From: Paludibacteraceae bacterium
GTDB lineage: Bacteria; Bacteroidota; Bacteroidia; Bacteroidales; Paludibacteraceae
Direction: 5' to 3'
Assembly (NCBI GenBank): GCA_017448985.1
Contig: JAFSKL010000009.1
Location: 1-64,000 of the forward strand
Length of the DNA: 64,000 bases
Both the position numbers and the translations under genes were made by a program. The notes beneath the pieces are model-generated. The model was not told the DNA's origin, did no database searches, and saw only the letters and a program-made list of their open reading frames with translations. Shown here one piece after another: positions 36,132-45,409 of the stretch. The stretch's first letter is position 1. Every line of letters starts with the position of its first letter.

Positions 36132-37135
36132 GGATACGAAACGCCATAGTAGGTCTGGTGACAGTTGCGAGTCTGCTGACCGGCTGTCGCTCCAAAGACG
36201 AGGTCCGTTTTTCGATGGATCCGGTGGAAAATATTGAGGCATTGTGGCAGATCATTGACACCAAATACTGCTACATCGATACTAAAGGTATCGACTGGTC
36301 GGCTATTCATGATGAGTATGTAACGAAAGCGGCTGTTTTGCAAAAAGGCGATCAGTTGGGTCTGTTCGACTTATGTGCCGCTATGTTGGACTCGCTTCGG
36401 GACGGACACGTGAACCTGTATTCCAATTTTGACCGGAGTGCTAACACGGCTTGGTTTGATACCTACCCTGCCAATTACAGTTCCACGCTTCAGTCTCTTT
36501 ATCTGCGGGACTACCGCGTGGCCGGCGGGATGTATTATTGCACGATTGATGAAGGCAGGATAGGCTACATTTATTATTCGAGTTTCTCCAACAGTTTCAG
36601 CGTGGCCAATATCGATTGGATCTTTTCCGCTTTCCGTGAGTGCGAGGGCCTGATAATAGATGTGCGCAACAACGGCGGAGGCGATATCACAAATGCCTAT
36701 AGCTTGGCTGCGCTGTTCTTCACGGAGAACCAAACGATTGGGTATTGGCAGCACAAGAACGGTCCCGGACATAACGATTTCTCGGAGTTGGAGCCGATGC
36801 GATTAGATGCGTCGTTGATGGCGGGAAGGAAATGGCAGAAACCGGTAGTTGTGCTATGCAACCGTCGCAGTTATTCGGCAACGAACCTGTTTGTCAGCAT
36901 GATGCGCTATGCGGAACATGCGACGATAGTGGGCGGTGTAAGTGGCGGCGGAGGTGGGATGCCGTTGAGTTATGAGTTGCCTTGCGGATGGATGGTTCGT
37001 TTCTCCAGCGTGCGTATGTACGACCGCGAGAAAAAGGATATTGAGCCTGGTATCGAGCCGGATATAGCCGTAACGATGCAGAGCAAAAACAAAGATGATA
37101 TTATCGAAAAAGCCATAGAAATTATCAGAAAATAG
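36128..37135 (+). CDS. S41-family peptidase lipoprotein
   Basis: This 335-residue protein has lipobox LLTGC near residue 18, a short N-terminal helical part and an S41 (C-terminal processing protease/tricorn core-like) domain. The domain has GLIIDVRNNGGGD near 177-190 and RRSYSATNLFVSMM near 245, containing the candidate nucleophile Ser. No PDZ domain is obvious. The start is the ATG overlapping the DUF3316 stop. It is likely anchored on the periplasmic side of a membrane. Confidence 0.85.
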   Translation: MRIRNAIVGLVTVASLLTGCRSKDEVRFSMDPVENIEALWQIIDTKYCYIDTKGIDWSAIHDEYVTKAAVLQKGDQLGLFDLCAAMLDSLRDGHVNLYSNFDRSANTAWFDTYPANYSSTLQSLYLRDYRVAGGMYYCTIDEGRIGYIYYSSFSNSFSVANIDWIFSAFRECEGLIIDVRNNGGGDITNAYSLAALFFTENQTIGYWQHKNGPGHNDFSELEPMRLDASLMAGRKWQKPVVVLCNRRSYSATNLFVSMMRYAEHATIVGGVSGGGGGMPLSYELPCGWMVRFSSVRMYDREKKDIEPGIEPDIAVTMQSKNKDDIIEKAIEIIRK

Positions 37136-37143
37136 TAGAAATA

Positions 37144-37176
37144 TTTGCACATTTCGAAAAAAAGTAGTACCTTTGC
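37144..37176 (+). promoter_or_regulatory. Promoter of lolD
   Basis: TTTGCACATTTC is followed by TACCTTTGC, 22 bases upstream of the ATG. Confidence 0.85.
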
Positions 37177-37197
37177 GCCGCAAAGGTATTTTTAATT

Positions 37198-37851
37198 ATG
37201 ATAGAAGTTAAAGACATATGGAAGTCGTTTGGGGATTTGCAGGTGTTGAAAGGTGTGAATCTGACGGTGGAGAAAGGGGAGATAGTGGCTATTGTGGGTA
37301 AGTCGGGCGCAGGCAAGACAACGCTGCTGCAGATCATCGGGACGCTGGACAAGCCGACGAAAGGGGAGATAACGGTTAACGGTGAGCGGTTATCGGTCAA
37401 AGGAGAAAAGGAGTTGGCGGCGTTCAGGAATAGGCATATGGGGTTTATATTTCAGTTCCACCAGTTGCTGCCTGAGTTCACGGCGCTGGAGAATGTGTGT
37501 ATTCCGGCGATGATTGCCCGTGAGAAAGAGAGCGAGTACATGCCTCGTGCGGAGAAACTGTTGCGCGATTTGGGTTTGGGCGACCGATTGCATCATAAGC
37601 CGAACGAACTTTCCGGCGGCGAGAAACAGCGTGTAGCCGCAGCCAGAGCGTTGATGATGAGTCCTGATATAATCTTGGCGGATGAGCCGACGGGAAGTCT
37701 GGACACGCAGAATAAGAAAGAGTTGAGCGAGTTGCTACTGAAGTTGCGAAAAGAGTACGGGCAGACGATATTGCTCGTGACGCATGATAAGGAATTGGCG
37801 GGGATGGCTGATCGGGTGATTGAAATTGTGGACGGAGTAATTAAAGGTTAA
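37198..37851 (+). CDS. lolD: LolD-type ABC transporter ATP-binding protein
   Basis: This 217-residue protein has Walker [10 protein letters not shown] near 34-42, the Q-loop in [13 protein letters not shown] and the signature LSGGEKQRV followed by ADEPTGSLD. The wording fits LolD/MacB-type lipoprotein-releasing ATPases. No LolC/E permease is adjacent, so the assignment to LolD is by sequence only. The RLSVKGEKE loop carries a weak heptamer-like stretch. Confidence 0.85.
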   Translation: MIEVKDIWKSFGDLQVLKGVNLTVEKGEIVAIVGKSGAGKTTLLQIIGTLDKPTKGEITVNGERLSVKGEKELAAFRNRHMGFIFQFHQLLPEFTALENVCIPAMIAREKESEYMPRAEKLLRDLGLGDRLHHKPNELSGGEKQRVAAARALMMSPDIILADEPTGSLDTQNKKELSELLLKLRKEYGQTILLVTHDKELAGMADRVIEIVDGVIKG

Positions 37852-37870
37852 GAAAAAAACATATAAAACC

Positions 37871-37995
37871 CTGATTATTGGTTTCAATTATTTCATAATC
37901 CATAAGTTTTTGTTCAACTGACTCATCAATAAATAAATTTATCATGACTCATTTGAACAAAACCTTATCTCTGTCAAGACGAAACCAATAATCAG
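37871..37995. repeat. 125-bp nested palindrome (long hairpin) between lolD and gldB
   Basis: The outer arms CTGATTATTGGTTTC (37871-37885) and GAAACCAATAATCAG (37981-37995) are perfect 15-bp inverted repeats. Inside, a second imperfect pair of about 32 bases per arm (from about 37900 to 37970) starts ATAAGTTTTTGTTCAA and ends TTGAACAAAACCTTAT. It could be a MITE, a cruciform or a structured RNA. No ORF lies within it. Confidence 0.85.
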
Positions 37996-38039
37996 ACATA
38001 AACACAAAAAACAATTTTTTTAGTCAAAAAAGGTCAAAA

Positions 38040-39059
38040 ATGATTCAAAAAAAATATATATTTATAGCGGCGTGTCTGCTGGCGTTGACGAGTTGTCACA
38101 AAGGGCGTGACTATTTCCCAAAGAACATCGAGACGGAGCAGATAGAGTTAGTGCGGTTTGACAAGGCGCTGATGAATGTACAATGTGACAATGTACAAGG
38201 TACAAAGGATGATATACATGTGTTGTACGACAAGTATCCGGTGTTTATGCCGCTGTGGGTGGAGGATATATTGGGTATTCCGAGTGCGGACACAGCATAT
38301 CTGACGGAGGCGTTGCCGGCTTTTCTGAACGACACCTTGTACGGCTTCAAAGAGACGAACAAGCGGGAACAGGAGGTTTTTGCGGATGTAAGCGATATAG
38401 AGGCGGAGTTGAGTAGGGCTTTTGCGCGGATCTGTTGGCTTTGGCCCGAGATGGAAGTGCCGACGTTGTACCTGTTCATTTCGGGATTTAACGCGCCTAT
38501 CTATTTCGGCGAGGAGTTGATAGGAATCGGAGCGGATATGTATCTGGGCAGCAATTATGAGTACTACAACCGCGTGGTGTATGACTACCAAAAGCGGACG
38601 ATGCGCAAGGAGTGTATTCCGGTGGATGTGGTGAGTGCGTTTTTGTTCCGGACTATTCCTTACACGAGCACTAAGAGTCGTTTGCTGGACCAGATGATCT
38701 ACCGCGGAAAAGTGATGTACCTGACAGCACAACTGTTTGACAAGTTACCCGGGTTCGAGGTGATGGGTTGGAGCAAAGAGCAGTGGGATTGGTGTGTGAA
38801 AAACGAGGAGGCTATCTGGCACTTGGTGATGGACAAACGCGATCTGTTCAAGACGGAGAGTCTGGTGTTGACGGGCTATTTGAACGACGGGCCGTTCACA
38901 TCTGAGGTGTCGCAGGACGCGCCCGGGAGATTGGGTATATGGCTCGGCTGGCGGATTGTGGAGTCGTATATGGCGCATAACGAGGCGGTGACGCTGCAAG
39001 AGTTGATGGCGGAAGGGGACGCGCAGATGATTTTGGAAGAGAGTTATTACAGACCATAA
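38040..39059 (+). CDS. gldB: Gliding motility-type lipoprotein GldB
   Basis: This 339-residue lipoprotein has lipobox LTSC near residue 19 and the GldB pattern of FPKNIETEQIELVRFDKAL at the start, GADMYLG in the middle and GWRIVESYM near the end. It is found with GldH in Bacteroidota envelopes. Residues 46-58 (QCDNVQGTKDD) come from a GTACAAT-like heptamer array. Confidence 0.88.
   Translation: MIQKKYIFIAACLLALTSCHKGRDYFPKNIETEQIELVRFDKALMNVQCDNVQGTKDDIHVLYDKYPVFMPLWVEDILGIPSADTAYLTEALPAFLNDTLYGFKETNKREQEVFADVSDIEAELSRAFARICWLWPEMEVPTLYLFISGFNAPIYFGEELIGIGADMYLGSNYEYYNRVVYDYQKRTMRKECIPVDVVSAFLFRTIPYTSTKSRLLDQMIYRGKVMYLTAQLFDKLPGFEVMGWSKEQWDWCVKNEEAIWHLVMDKRDLFKTESLVLTGYLNDGPFTSEVSQDAPGRLGIWLGWRIVESYMAHNEAVTLQELMAEGDAQMILEESYYRP
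38175..38210. repeat. Heptamer array GTACAAT-like inside gldB
   Basis: Units GTACAAT, GTGACAAT, GTACAAG and GTACAAAG (period 7-8) lie in frame in gldB near codons 46-57. Confidence 0.65.
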
Positions 39060-39077
39060 TATAAAACATTCGGCGAT

Positions 39078-39920
39078 ATGAAAAAAGGATTGATCGGGGT
39101 TCTCGCGATGATGCTATTGGTTAGTTGCGGGAAAAAAGTGGATTATGCCACAACGGTGGGAACGATAGAACGGGACACGCTGTTGGGCGTGCCGTGTTGC
39201 GTCTATTTGCCTTGCGCTTACGCGGAACGGGCAGCGAAAGAGACGTTCCCTGTGTTGTATCTGCAACACGGTATGTATGGTTCGGAGGACGATTGGAGTG
39301 TGCAAGGATTTCTGCTGCATGGTATGGACAGTTTGCTGCAAAACAGGGCAGTACGCGAGATGGTAGTGGTGATGCCGGACAATTTCCTGGGCAGTATGCC
39401 GTTGAAGGACCGTCAAGCGCTGATGGAGGCACCGAATGTGACGCCTGACGGCGAGTCGTTTGACACAGAGAAGGGCTCGGCGCATTGGCGTAAACTGACG
39501 TGGGAACAAGAGCGGGCTTACGAGATGTCGGGTTATTGGGAGAGCCATTTTGCGGAGTTCATGGATGCCGTGGAGAGTCGTTACAGCGTGCGCAAGGATG
39601 TGGACGGACGGGCTATAGCCGGACTTTCGATGGGCGGATACCATACACGGCAAGTGTCGCAATATCTGCCCGGACGGTTTGGGTATATCGCCCTTTTCTC
39701 GGCTTTGGTGACACCTCCATACAGCTTGGAAGGGAACGAGAAAGCACTGTATTGGATAGGAATCGGCAACGAGGATTTTCTGTACGCGCAAGCGCAGGAG
39801 TACCGTCGCTGGTTAGAGGCTAATCATCACGAATACACATATTACGAGAGTGCCGGCGGACATACATGGCCGAATTGGCAAGACTATATCTGCCGTTTCT
39901 TGCCGTTGCTTTTCAAATGA
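39078..39920 (+). CDS. Esterase-family alpha/beta hydrolase lipoprotein
   Basis: This 280-residue protein has lipobox LLVSC near residue 17 and the esterase-D/feruloyl-esterase-like (PF00756) pattern: FPVLYLQHGM, then GLSMGGYHT with nucleophile Ser184, and a C-terminal His in GGHTWPNW. It is probably a periplasmic or surface ester hydrolase, and the substrate is unknown. It lies 18 bases after gldB and 1 base before sufS. Confidence 0.88.
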   Translation: MKKGLIGVLAMMLLVSCGKKVDYATTVGTIERDTLLGVPCCVYLPCAYAERAAKETFPVLYLQHGMYGSEDDWSVQGFLLHGMDSLLQNRAVREMVVVMPDNFLGSMPLKDRQALMEAPNVTPDGESFDTEKGSAHWRKLTWEQERAYEMSGYWESHFAEFMDAVESRYSVRKDVDGRAIAGLSMGGYHTRQVSQYLPGRFGYIALFSALVTPPYSLEGNEKALYWIGIGNEDFLYAQAQEYRRWLEANHHEYTYYESAGGHTWPNWQDYICRFLPLLFK

Positions 39921-39921
39921 T

Positions 39922-41160
39922 ATGAACAGAGAAGATTTTGCTATATTGCGCGAGGAGGTTCATGGTCGGCCGTTGGTTTATCTGGACAATGCGGCGACGA
40001 GTCAGAAGCCTCAGCAGGTGATTGATGCGATCGTGGAGGCGTACAGCAAGTGGAACAGCAATATCCACCGCGGCGTTCATCATCTGAGTCAGTTGGCGAC
40101 AGCGCATCATGAGGAGGCACGCAAGACTGTTGCGGCGTTTATCGGGGCCCAAAGCAGCGATGAAATCGTGTTCACCAAGGGCACGACGGACAGTCTCAAT
40201 GCGTTGGCGTTTTCCCTTGGGGAATGGAAAATGGACAATGGAAAATGGAAAATCTGTGAGGGCGACGAGATCATCATCAGCGGGCTGGAACACCATTCGA
40301 ACATCGTGCCCTGGCAGATGTTGTGTGCGCGCAAAGGAGCTACGCTGCGGCATATACCGTTGCGGGAAGATTTGACGCTGGATATAGAGGCTTTTGCAAA
40401 GATGCTGAGCGAACGGACGAAACTGGTGAGTGTGGCGCATGTAAGCAATGTGTTAGGCACTATTCAACCCGTGGAACAAATCATCGAAATGGCGCATCAG
40501 CAGGGTGCTTTGGTGTGCATCGACGGGGCGCAGAGTGTGCCGCATATGAAAGTGGATGTGCAGGCATTGGATTGCGATTTTTTGGCGTTCTCGGGGCATA
40601 AGATGTACGGTCCGACGGGCATCGGCGTACTATACGGCAAGCAGAAATGGCTGAAACAGTTACCGCCGCACGAAGGTGGGGGCGAAATGATTGAACACGT
40701 CTATTGGGATCACACAACGTTCAATGAGTTGCCGTATAAGTTCGAGGCGGGTACACCCAATTTTGTTGGCAGTTATGCGTTGCAGCGGGCAATTGAGTAT
40801 ATGCAGGGCCTTGGTTTGGAGGCCATTGAAGCACATGAACGGGAACTGACGACCTACTGTGAGCAATTGCTGAGAGAGATGCAAGGCGTGAAAGTGTATG
40901 CGGCAGGGCAACCGAAAGCAGGGGTGATCAGTTTTAATCTGACGACAGACGATGATGGCACGATTCACCCGTTCGATGTAGGCACATTGTTGGACCAGCA
41001 GGGTATAGCTGTTCGGACAGGACACCATTGTGCGGAGCCGCTGATTCGTGATTTGGGCCTGTCAGGAACGGTGCGCGTGTCGTTCGGGTTGTATAACGAC
41101 AAGCGCGATGTGGAGGCATTTATACAGGCGCTGAAACGGGCACAAAGTATGCTGGTGTAA
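39922..41160 (+). CDS. sufS: Cysteine desulfurase SufS-type
   Basis: This 412-residue PLP enzyme has Lys227 in SGHKMYGPTG and catalytic Cys370 in RTGHHCAEPL. It supplies sulfur for Fe-S clusters. The rest of the suf operon is not adjacent, so this may be a stand-alone copy. Residues 102-111 (WKMDNGKWKI) are an insertion encoded by a GGAAAAT heptamer array in a loop before the GDEIIISGLEHHSN motif. The ATG at 39922 was chosen from the family N-terminus. Confidence 0.93.
   Translation: MNREDFAILREEVHGRPLVYLDNAATSQKPQQVIDAIVEAYSKWNSNIHRGVHHLSQLATAHHEEARKTVAAFIGAQSSDEIVFTKGTTDSLNALAFSLGEWKMDNGKWKICEGDEIIISGLEHHSNIVPWQMLCARKGATLRHIPLREDLTLDIEAFAKMLSERTKLVSVAHVSNVLGTIQPVEQIIEMAHQQGALVCIDGAQSVPHMKVDVQALDCDFLAFSGHKMYGPTGIGVLYGKQKWLKQLPPHEGGGEMIEHVYWDHTTFNELPYKFEAGTPNFVGSYALQRAIEYMQGLGLEAIEAHERELTTYCEQLLREMQGVKVYAAGQPKAGVISFNLTTDDDGTIHPFDVGTLLDQQGIAVRTGHHCAEPLIRDLGLSGTVRVSFGLYNDKRDVEAFIQALKRAQSMLV
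40219..40250. repeat. Heptamer array GGAAAAT x4 inside sufS
   Basis: GGAAAAT, GGACAAT, GGAAAAT and GGAAAAT are read in frame within sufS and form a loop insertion. Confidence 0.85.
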
Positions 41161-41161
41161 T

Positions 41162-42079
41162 ATGCGGTTGCTCAGTATTTTCTTCATTATTATCGTCAAT
41201 TACAATGTGGAGAACTTTTTTCATCCCGCGCATGACAGTGTGTGGGTGGATAGCGCTTTAGTGGAGAAAGATGAGTGGGAATGGACTCCGGAAGGAGAGC
41301 GACGATGGACCTATACGCGTTATCAGCGGAAGGTGGAGAACATAGCGCGGGTGTTGACCAATATAGGCGAGTGGGATGGAGTAGATGTGGTGGGTCTGGA
41401 GGAAATAGAGAATGCGGAGTGTGTCCGGAAACTATGCAACACCTTGCGGCGAGGAGAATACGATTTTGTGCATTACGAGAGTCCGGATAGGCGAGGAATA
41501 GATGTAGCGTTCGTGTATAAAAAAGCAAAGATTTCTCCGATTTCATCGAGACAATTGAAGGTGGATTTAGGGGAAGAAACGACGCGGGATATCCTCTATG
41601 TGTGTGCGAGTGTGGACAGGATGGATACGATTCATTTCTTTGTTTGTCACCTTCCGAGTCAGCGAGGCGGAGCTGCAACCAGTGCCTGGAAAAGAGAGGC
41701 AGCCAAAAAAGTGCTGCAGCAAGCCGTGGATTCGGTCTTGGCAGATGATCCGGAAGCCAAGATAGTGGTGATGGGCGATATGAATACTTCACCTAAAAAC
41801 GATATCACCGGTTTGAAAAATCGAATGATAAGTACAAAGGGACAAAGTACAATGTACAAAGGGACACATAAGTACCAGGGCCGGTGGACCTGTCTGGACC
41901 AGTTTTATGTATCGGCTTCGTTAGACAGCGTAGCCAAGGTGCATATCTATGATGCGGAGTGGATTATGGAACCTGACGAGAAATTCTTAGGGCTGCGGCC
42001 TAAGCGCACATACAACGGTTTTCGTTATCAGAAAGACGGATTTTCGGACCATTTGCCGATTGTGATGACGATTCCCTGA
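41162..42079 (+). CDS. Endonuclease/exonuclease/phosphatase-family protein
   Basis: This 305-residue protein has an EEP-fold pattern: VNYNVENFF at the start, GLEEIEN (catalytic Glu), MGDMNTSPKND near residue 205 and a final FSDHLPIV (catalytic Asp-His). A short hydrophobic N-terminus could be a membrane or export signal. The substrate (DNA, phosphoinositide or sphingolipid) is unknown. Residues near 223-235 are encoded by a heptamer-like array. Confidence 0.85.
   Translation: MRLLSIFFIIIVNYNVENFFHPAHDSVWVDSALVEKDEWEWTPEGERRWTYTRYQRKVENIARVLTNIGEWDGVDVVGLEEIENAECVRKLCNTLRRGEYDFVHYESPDRRGIDVAFVYKKAKISPISSRQLKVDLGEETTRDILYVCASVDRMDTIHFFVCHLPSQRGGAATSAWKREAAKKVLQQAVDSVLADDPEAKIVVMGDMNTSPKNDITGLKNRMISTKGQSTMYKGTHKYQGRWTCLDQFYVSASLDSVAKVHIYDAEWIMEPDEKFLGLRPKRTYNGFRYQKDGFSDHLPIVMTIP
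41831..41868. repeat. Heptamer-like array (AGTACAA type) inside the EEP gene
   Basis: Units such as AGTACAA, AGGGACAA, AGTACAAT and GTACAAAG (period 7-8) lie in frame in a loop of the EEP-fold protein. Confidence 0.6.
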
Positions 42080-42080
42080 G

Positions 42081-42698
42081 TTATAGTTGTCCGGCTTCAA
42101 CGAGATTGATGACGCGCTCGGTGATACGATCCTTATCGCTCGCATCGTACTCTTCTTTCAGGTCGTTTTTGAATAGTTTGGCCACAAACTGCCAAAAATT
42201 AGCAGAGGCTTTGCCTTTGTATTTCTTAATGAGTTCATAACTCGTTTTGTCCGTCTCACGGTCCATCAGCTTCATCAGCATCATACCTTGCGAGGCGTAC
42301 ATATTCCGGAAATCCTTCTCGTATTTTTTGTACAACTGCCGCTCGAACGAACGCCACCATTTGCGGCGCGATTTATCGTCAGGCAGTTTGGCCAGTTCCT
42401 CGTCGGCGTAGGCCATATCTTTGTTGATCATCTTGGCGTAAGGCAGACATTTTTTGACGTCCCGCACGGTGCGCCAATAGAATTTCTCTTGCGCGCGGTT
42501 CTTGAATTTCATTGGCGGATAAACCCACACATCATGCAACCACGCCATGTACAGCGTGTCGCCGTTTTCGATGCGCAGCAGGCAAGAGTCCATGACGTTC
42601 TGCGGCGTCCGAGAAGGAACAGACACCTTTTGAAAATCGACAGCAAGCACAGAGGTACTTGCTGCCAAAAGGAGTGCTATGTGCAGTAGTCGCTTCAT
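42081..42698 (-). CDS. DUF4294-family protein
   Basis: This 205-residue secreted protein has a signal peptide of about 19 residues (ending VLA) and the DUF4294 pattern RTVRDVKKCLPYAK in the middle and GQMMLMKLIDRET-like (here SQGMMLMKLMDRETDKTSYELIK) near residue 150. The function is unknown and the family is restricted to Bacteroidota. It lies 30 bases after proS on the same strand and tail-to-tail with the EEP gene. Confidence 0.85.
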   Translation of the reverse strand: MKRLLHIALLLAASTSVLAVDFQKVSVPSRTPQNVMDSCLLRIENGDTLYMAWLHDVWVYPPMKFKNRAQEKFYWRTVRDVKKCLPYAKMINKDMAYADEELAKLPDDKSRRKWWRSFERQLYKKYEKDFRNMYASQGMMLMKLMDRETDKTSYELIKKYKGKASANFWQFVAKLFKNDLKEEYDASDKDRITERVINLVEAGQL

Positions 42699-42728
42699 GC
42701 TAATAGGCTACTGACAAAAAGTGTGCCA

Positions 42729-44219
42729 TTAGTAATTGAGCGCAAAGACCACGCGTCCTGCAGAAGGCTTGCCGGTGACCATACAAGTACCCGGCTCGTT
42801 GTGGTATCCGGGCAGGTCAGCCAACGGAATACAACGGATAGTAGCCTTGGTCTCATCCTTGATGCGCTGCTCTGTCTCGGCTGTTCCATCCCAGTGTGCC
42901 AACAGGAATCCGCCTTTCTTGAGTTCCTCTTTGAACTCGTCGTAACTGTTCACCTCGCGGGTGTTGGCAATGCGGAAATCAAGTGCTTTCTGCAGCAGGT
43001 TCTTTTGTATCTCTTCGAGCAAGGCTTGAACGCGCTCCACGATGCCTTCGAGCGACACCGTCTCTTTGGTCTGCGTGTCACGACGGGCTATCTCTATCGT
43101 ACCATTCTCCAAATCACGGCCGCCCATGGCCAAACGAACAGGCACACCTTTCAGTTCATAGTCTGCAAACTTGTAACCCGGTGTATATTTGTCTTCCGTA
43201 TCGACCTTGACACGAATACCGAGCGCTTTGAGTTGGTCAGCGATAGGATTGAGTTTATCGAGCAAAGCAGCAAGTTGTTCGGGTGCTTTGTAGATGGGCA
43301 CAAACACCACTTGAATCGGTGCCAAATGCGGCGGCAGAACAAGTCCGTTATCGTCCGAATGGGTCATGATGAGGGCACCCATCAGACGGGTAGATACACC
43401 CCAGGAAGTAGCCCATACATACTCGTATTTATTCTCCTTGTTGAGGAACTGCACATCAAACGACTTGGCAAAGTTCTGCCCGAGGAAATGGCTTGTACCT
43501 GCCTGCAGTGCCTTGCCATCCTGCATCATTGCCTCGATACAATAGGTATTGAGTGCGCCGGCAAAACGCTCGTTAGGCGACTTGACACCCTTCAACACAG
43601 GAATAGCCATCACATTCTCCGCAAAATCCGCATAGACGTCAAGCATCTTACGGGCATAATCCTCTGCTTCCTCTTTGGTAGCATGAGCCGTGTGGCCTTC
43701 CTGCCAAAGGAACTCAGCCGTACGCAGAAAGAGACGAGTACGCATCTCCCAACGCATCACGTTACACCACTGGTTGCAAAGAATAGGCAGGTCACGGTAA
43801 GACGAGATCCAATTCTTATACGTGGACCAGATGATGGTTTCGGAAGTAGGACGGATGATCAGTTCCTCCTCCAGTTTGGCTTGCGGATCGACCACTACGC
43901 CACGGCCGTTCGGGTCATTCATCAGACGGTGATGGGTGACCACGGCACACTCCTTGGCAAAACCCTCTACGTGTTCCGCCTCACGACTCAAGAACGACTT
44001 TGGAATCAACAGCGGAAAATAGGCGTTTTTGACGCCTTGCTCTTTGAAACGACGATCGAGTTCCGCCTGAATCGTTTCCCAGATGGCATAGCCATAAGGC
44101 TTGATCACCATACAACCGCGGACAGCACTCTGTTCCGCCAAATCGGCTTTTACTACCAGCTCATTGTACCACTTTGAATAGTCCTCACCACGAGGAGTCA
44201 ATTTTTGAAAATTTGCCAT
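42729..44219 (-). CDS. proS: Prolyl-tRNA synthetase, short form
   Basis: This 496-residue class II synthetase is of the archaeal/eukaryote-like type, lacking the long editing insertion: [19 protein letters not shown] at the start, RPTSETIIW and an [21 protein letters not shown] motif. It charges tRNA-Pro. Its promoter (44258-44293) is divergent from that of apbC. Confidence 0.96.
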   Translation of the reverse strand: MANFQKLTPRGEDYSKWYNELVVKADLAEQSAVRGCMVIKPYGYAIWETIQAELDRRFKEQGVKNAYFPLLIPKSFLSREAEHVEGFAKECAVVTHHRLMNDPNGRGVVVDPQAKLEEELIIRPTSETIIWSTYKNWISSYRDLPILCNQWCNVMRWEMRTRLFLRTAEFLWQEGHTAHATKEEAEDYARKMLDVYADFAENVMAIPVLKGVKSPNERFAGALNTYCIEAMMQDGKALQAGTSHFLGQNFAKSFDVQFLNKENKYEYVWATSWGVSTRLMGALIMTHSDDNGLVLPPHLAPIQVVFVPIYKAPEQLAALLDKLNPIADQLKALGIRVKVDTEDKYTPGYKFADYELKGVPVRLAMGGRDLENGTIEIARRDTQTKETVSLEGIVERVQALLEEIQKNLLQKALDFRIANTREVNSYDEFKEELKKGGFLLAHWDGTAETEQRIKDETKATIRCIPLADLPGYHNEPGTCMVTGKPSAGRVVFALNY

Positions 44220-44257
44220 ATATCGTTGACTTTTTTACTTTATTTATCGAAAGCGGG

Positions 44258-44293
44258 TGCAAAATTACAACAAAAAAACGACATATGCAAATT
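44258..44293 (-). promoter_or_regulatory. Promoter of proS-DUF4294
   Basis: The minus strand reads TTTGCATATGTC then TAATTTTGC. Confidence 0.8.
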
Positions 44294-44306
44294 TAAGGCT
44301 TATTTT

Positions 44307-44340
44307 TTTGCATATATCAAAAAAAAGCAGTACCTTTGTG
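44307..44340 (+). promoter_or_regulatory. Promoter of apbC-MATE
   Basis: TTTGCATATATC is followed by TACCTTTGT. The transcript starts close to the ATG at 44348, so the leader is very short. Confidence 0.8.
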
Positions 44341-44347
44341 CCCAATT

Positions 44348-45397
44348 ATGTACCCACAACAGATAATAGATGCCTTGCGCCATGTGCGTTATCCGGGCAC
44401 AGGCAAGGATTTGGTAGAGAGCGGAATGCTGGAAGATGACATCCGTATCTCCGGTTTTGAAGTGTCTTTCTCGCTCATTTTTGACAAGGACAACGACCCC
44501 TTTATGAAATCCGTTCTGCGGGCTGCGGAAACGGCTTTGCAGACCTATGCGGACCCGAATATCAAGGCGAACATTCATGTGAAAGTAAAAGGGGAAAGGT
44601 TAAAGGTGAAAGGAGAAAGTCCCAAGATCAACGCCAAACACATCATCGCTATTCATAGCGGAAAGGGCGGGGTAGGCAAATCTACCGTAGCTGCCAATCT
44701 GGCGATTGCTTTGGCCAAAAAAGGCCTGCGTGTCGGACTTCTGGATGCCGACATACACGGTCCTTCGATGCCTAAGATGTTTCATACCGAGGATTGCAGG
44801 CCCTATTCCGTGGAAGTGGAAGGCCGAACGCTGATTGAACCTATTGAGCAATACGGCGTCAAGATGCTGTCGATAGGGTTCTTCGTGAGTCCCGAACAGG
44901 CCGTTATCTGGCGTGGCGGCATGGCTTCCAATGCCATCAAACAACTGATTGAAGATGCCAACTGGGGCGAATTGGACTATTTCCTCATCGACTTGCCACC
45001 GGGTACGAGCGATATTCATCTGACGCTTATTAGTGAACTGCAACTGACGGGAGTCATCGTAATTACAACACCGCAACCTGTTGCCCTTGTCGATGCACGC
45101 AAAGGTGTGGAGATGTTCCGCAACGAAAAAGTGAATGTGCCTATACTCGGACTAATTGAGAACATGAGTTGGTTCACACCTGCCGAATTGCCCGAAAACC
45201 GTTACTATATCTTCGGTCGCGATGGTGGCAAGTCCTTGGCAGATGAATTGAATATTCCGCTGTTGGGACAAATACCATTAGTGCAATCGATTCGAGAAGG
45301 CGGAGACGAAGGTATTCCCGTGGCTTTGCAAGAAGGACATCCAGCCGCAAAAATATTCGATGAAATAATCGTTTCACTTGTGAATAAGAAATCGTGA
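44348..45397 (+). CDS. apbC: Mrp/NBP35-type Fe-S cluster carrier ATPase (ApbC)
   Basis: This 349-residue protein has an N-terminal MIP18-like domain (1-75), a linker (78-91) rich in Lys/Gly encoded by a heptamer array, and a ParA-type ATPase with SGKGGVGKST near 104-113 and a GLIENMSWF motif. The family carries Fe-S clusters to apo-proteins. The usual CxxC near the C-terminus is not present, which occurs in this branch. A MATE gene follows 12 bases later. Confidence 0.92.
   Translation: MYPQQIIDALRHVRYPGTGKDLVESGMLEDDIRISGFEVSFSLIFDKDNDPFMKSVLRAAETALQTYADPNIKANIHVKVKGERLKVKGESPKINAKHIIAIHSGKGGVGKSTVAANLAIALAKKGLRVGLLDADIHGPSMPKMFHTEDCRPYSVEVEGRTLIEPIEQYGVKMLSIGFFVSPEQAVIWRGGMASNAIKQLIEDANWGELDYFLIDLPPGTSDIHLTLISELQLTGVIVITTPQPVALVDARKGVEMFRNEKVNVPILGLIENMSWFTPAELPENRYYIFGRDGGKSLADELNIPLLGQIPLVQSIREGGDEGIPVALQEGHPAAKIFDEIIVSLVNKKS
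44579..44619. repeat. Heptamer array G(T/G)nAAAG x6 inside apbC
   Basis: GTGAAA, GTAAAAG, GGGAAAG, GTTAAAG, GTGAAAG and GAGAAAG form the linker codons between the two ApbC domains. Confidence 0.8.
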
Positions 45398-45409
45398 AAA
45401 AATTGAAGA

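Noticed and set aside
42723..44177. 484-codon open frame on the plus strand opposite proS
   Set aside because: It mirrors the proS frame, which is complete and has all class II motifs. No motif is seen in the antisense product.
44579..44619. Period-7 arrays considered as CRISPR-like or minisatellite noise
   Set aside because: Units are 7 bases with no spacers and no cas genes, so not CRISPR. They are kept as a tandem repeat family instead.
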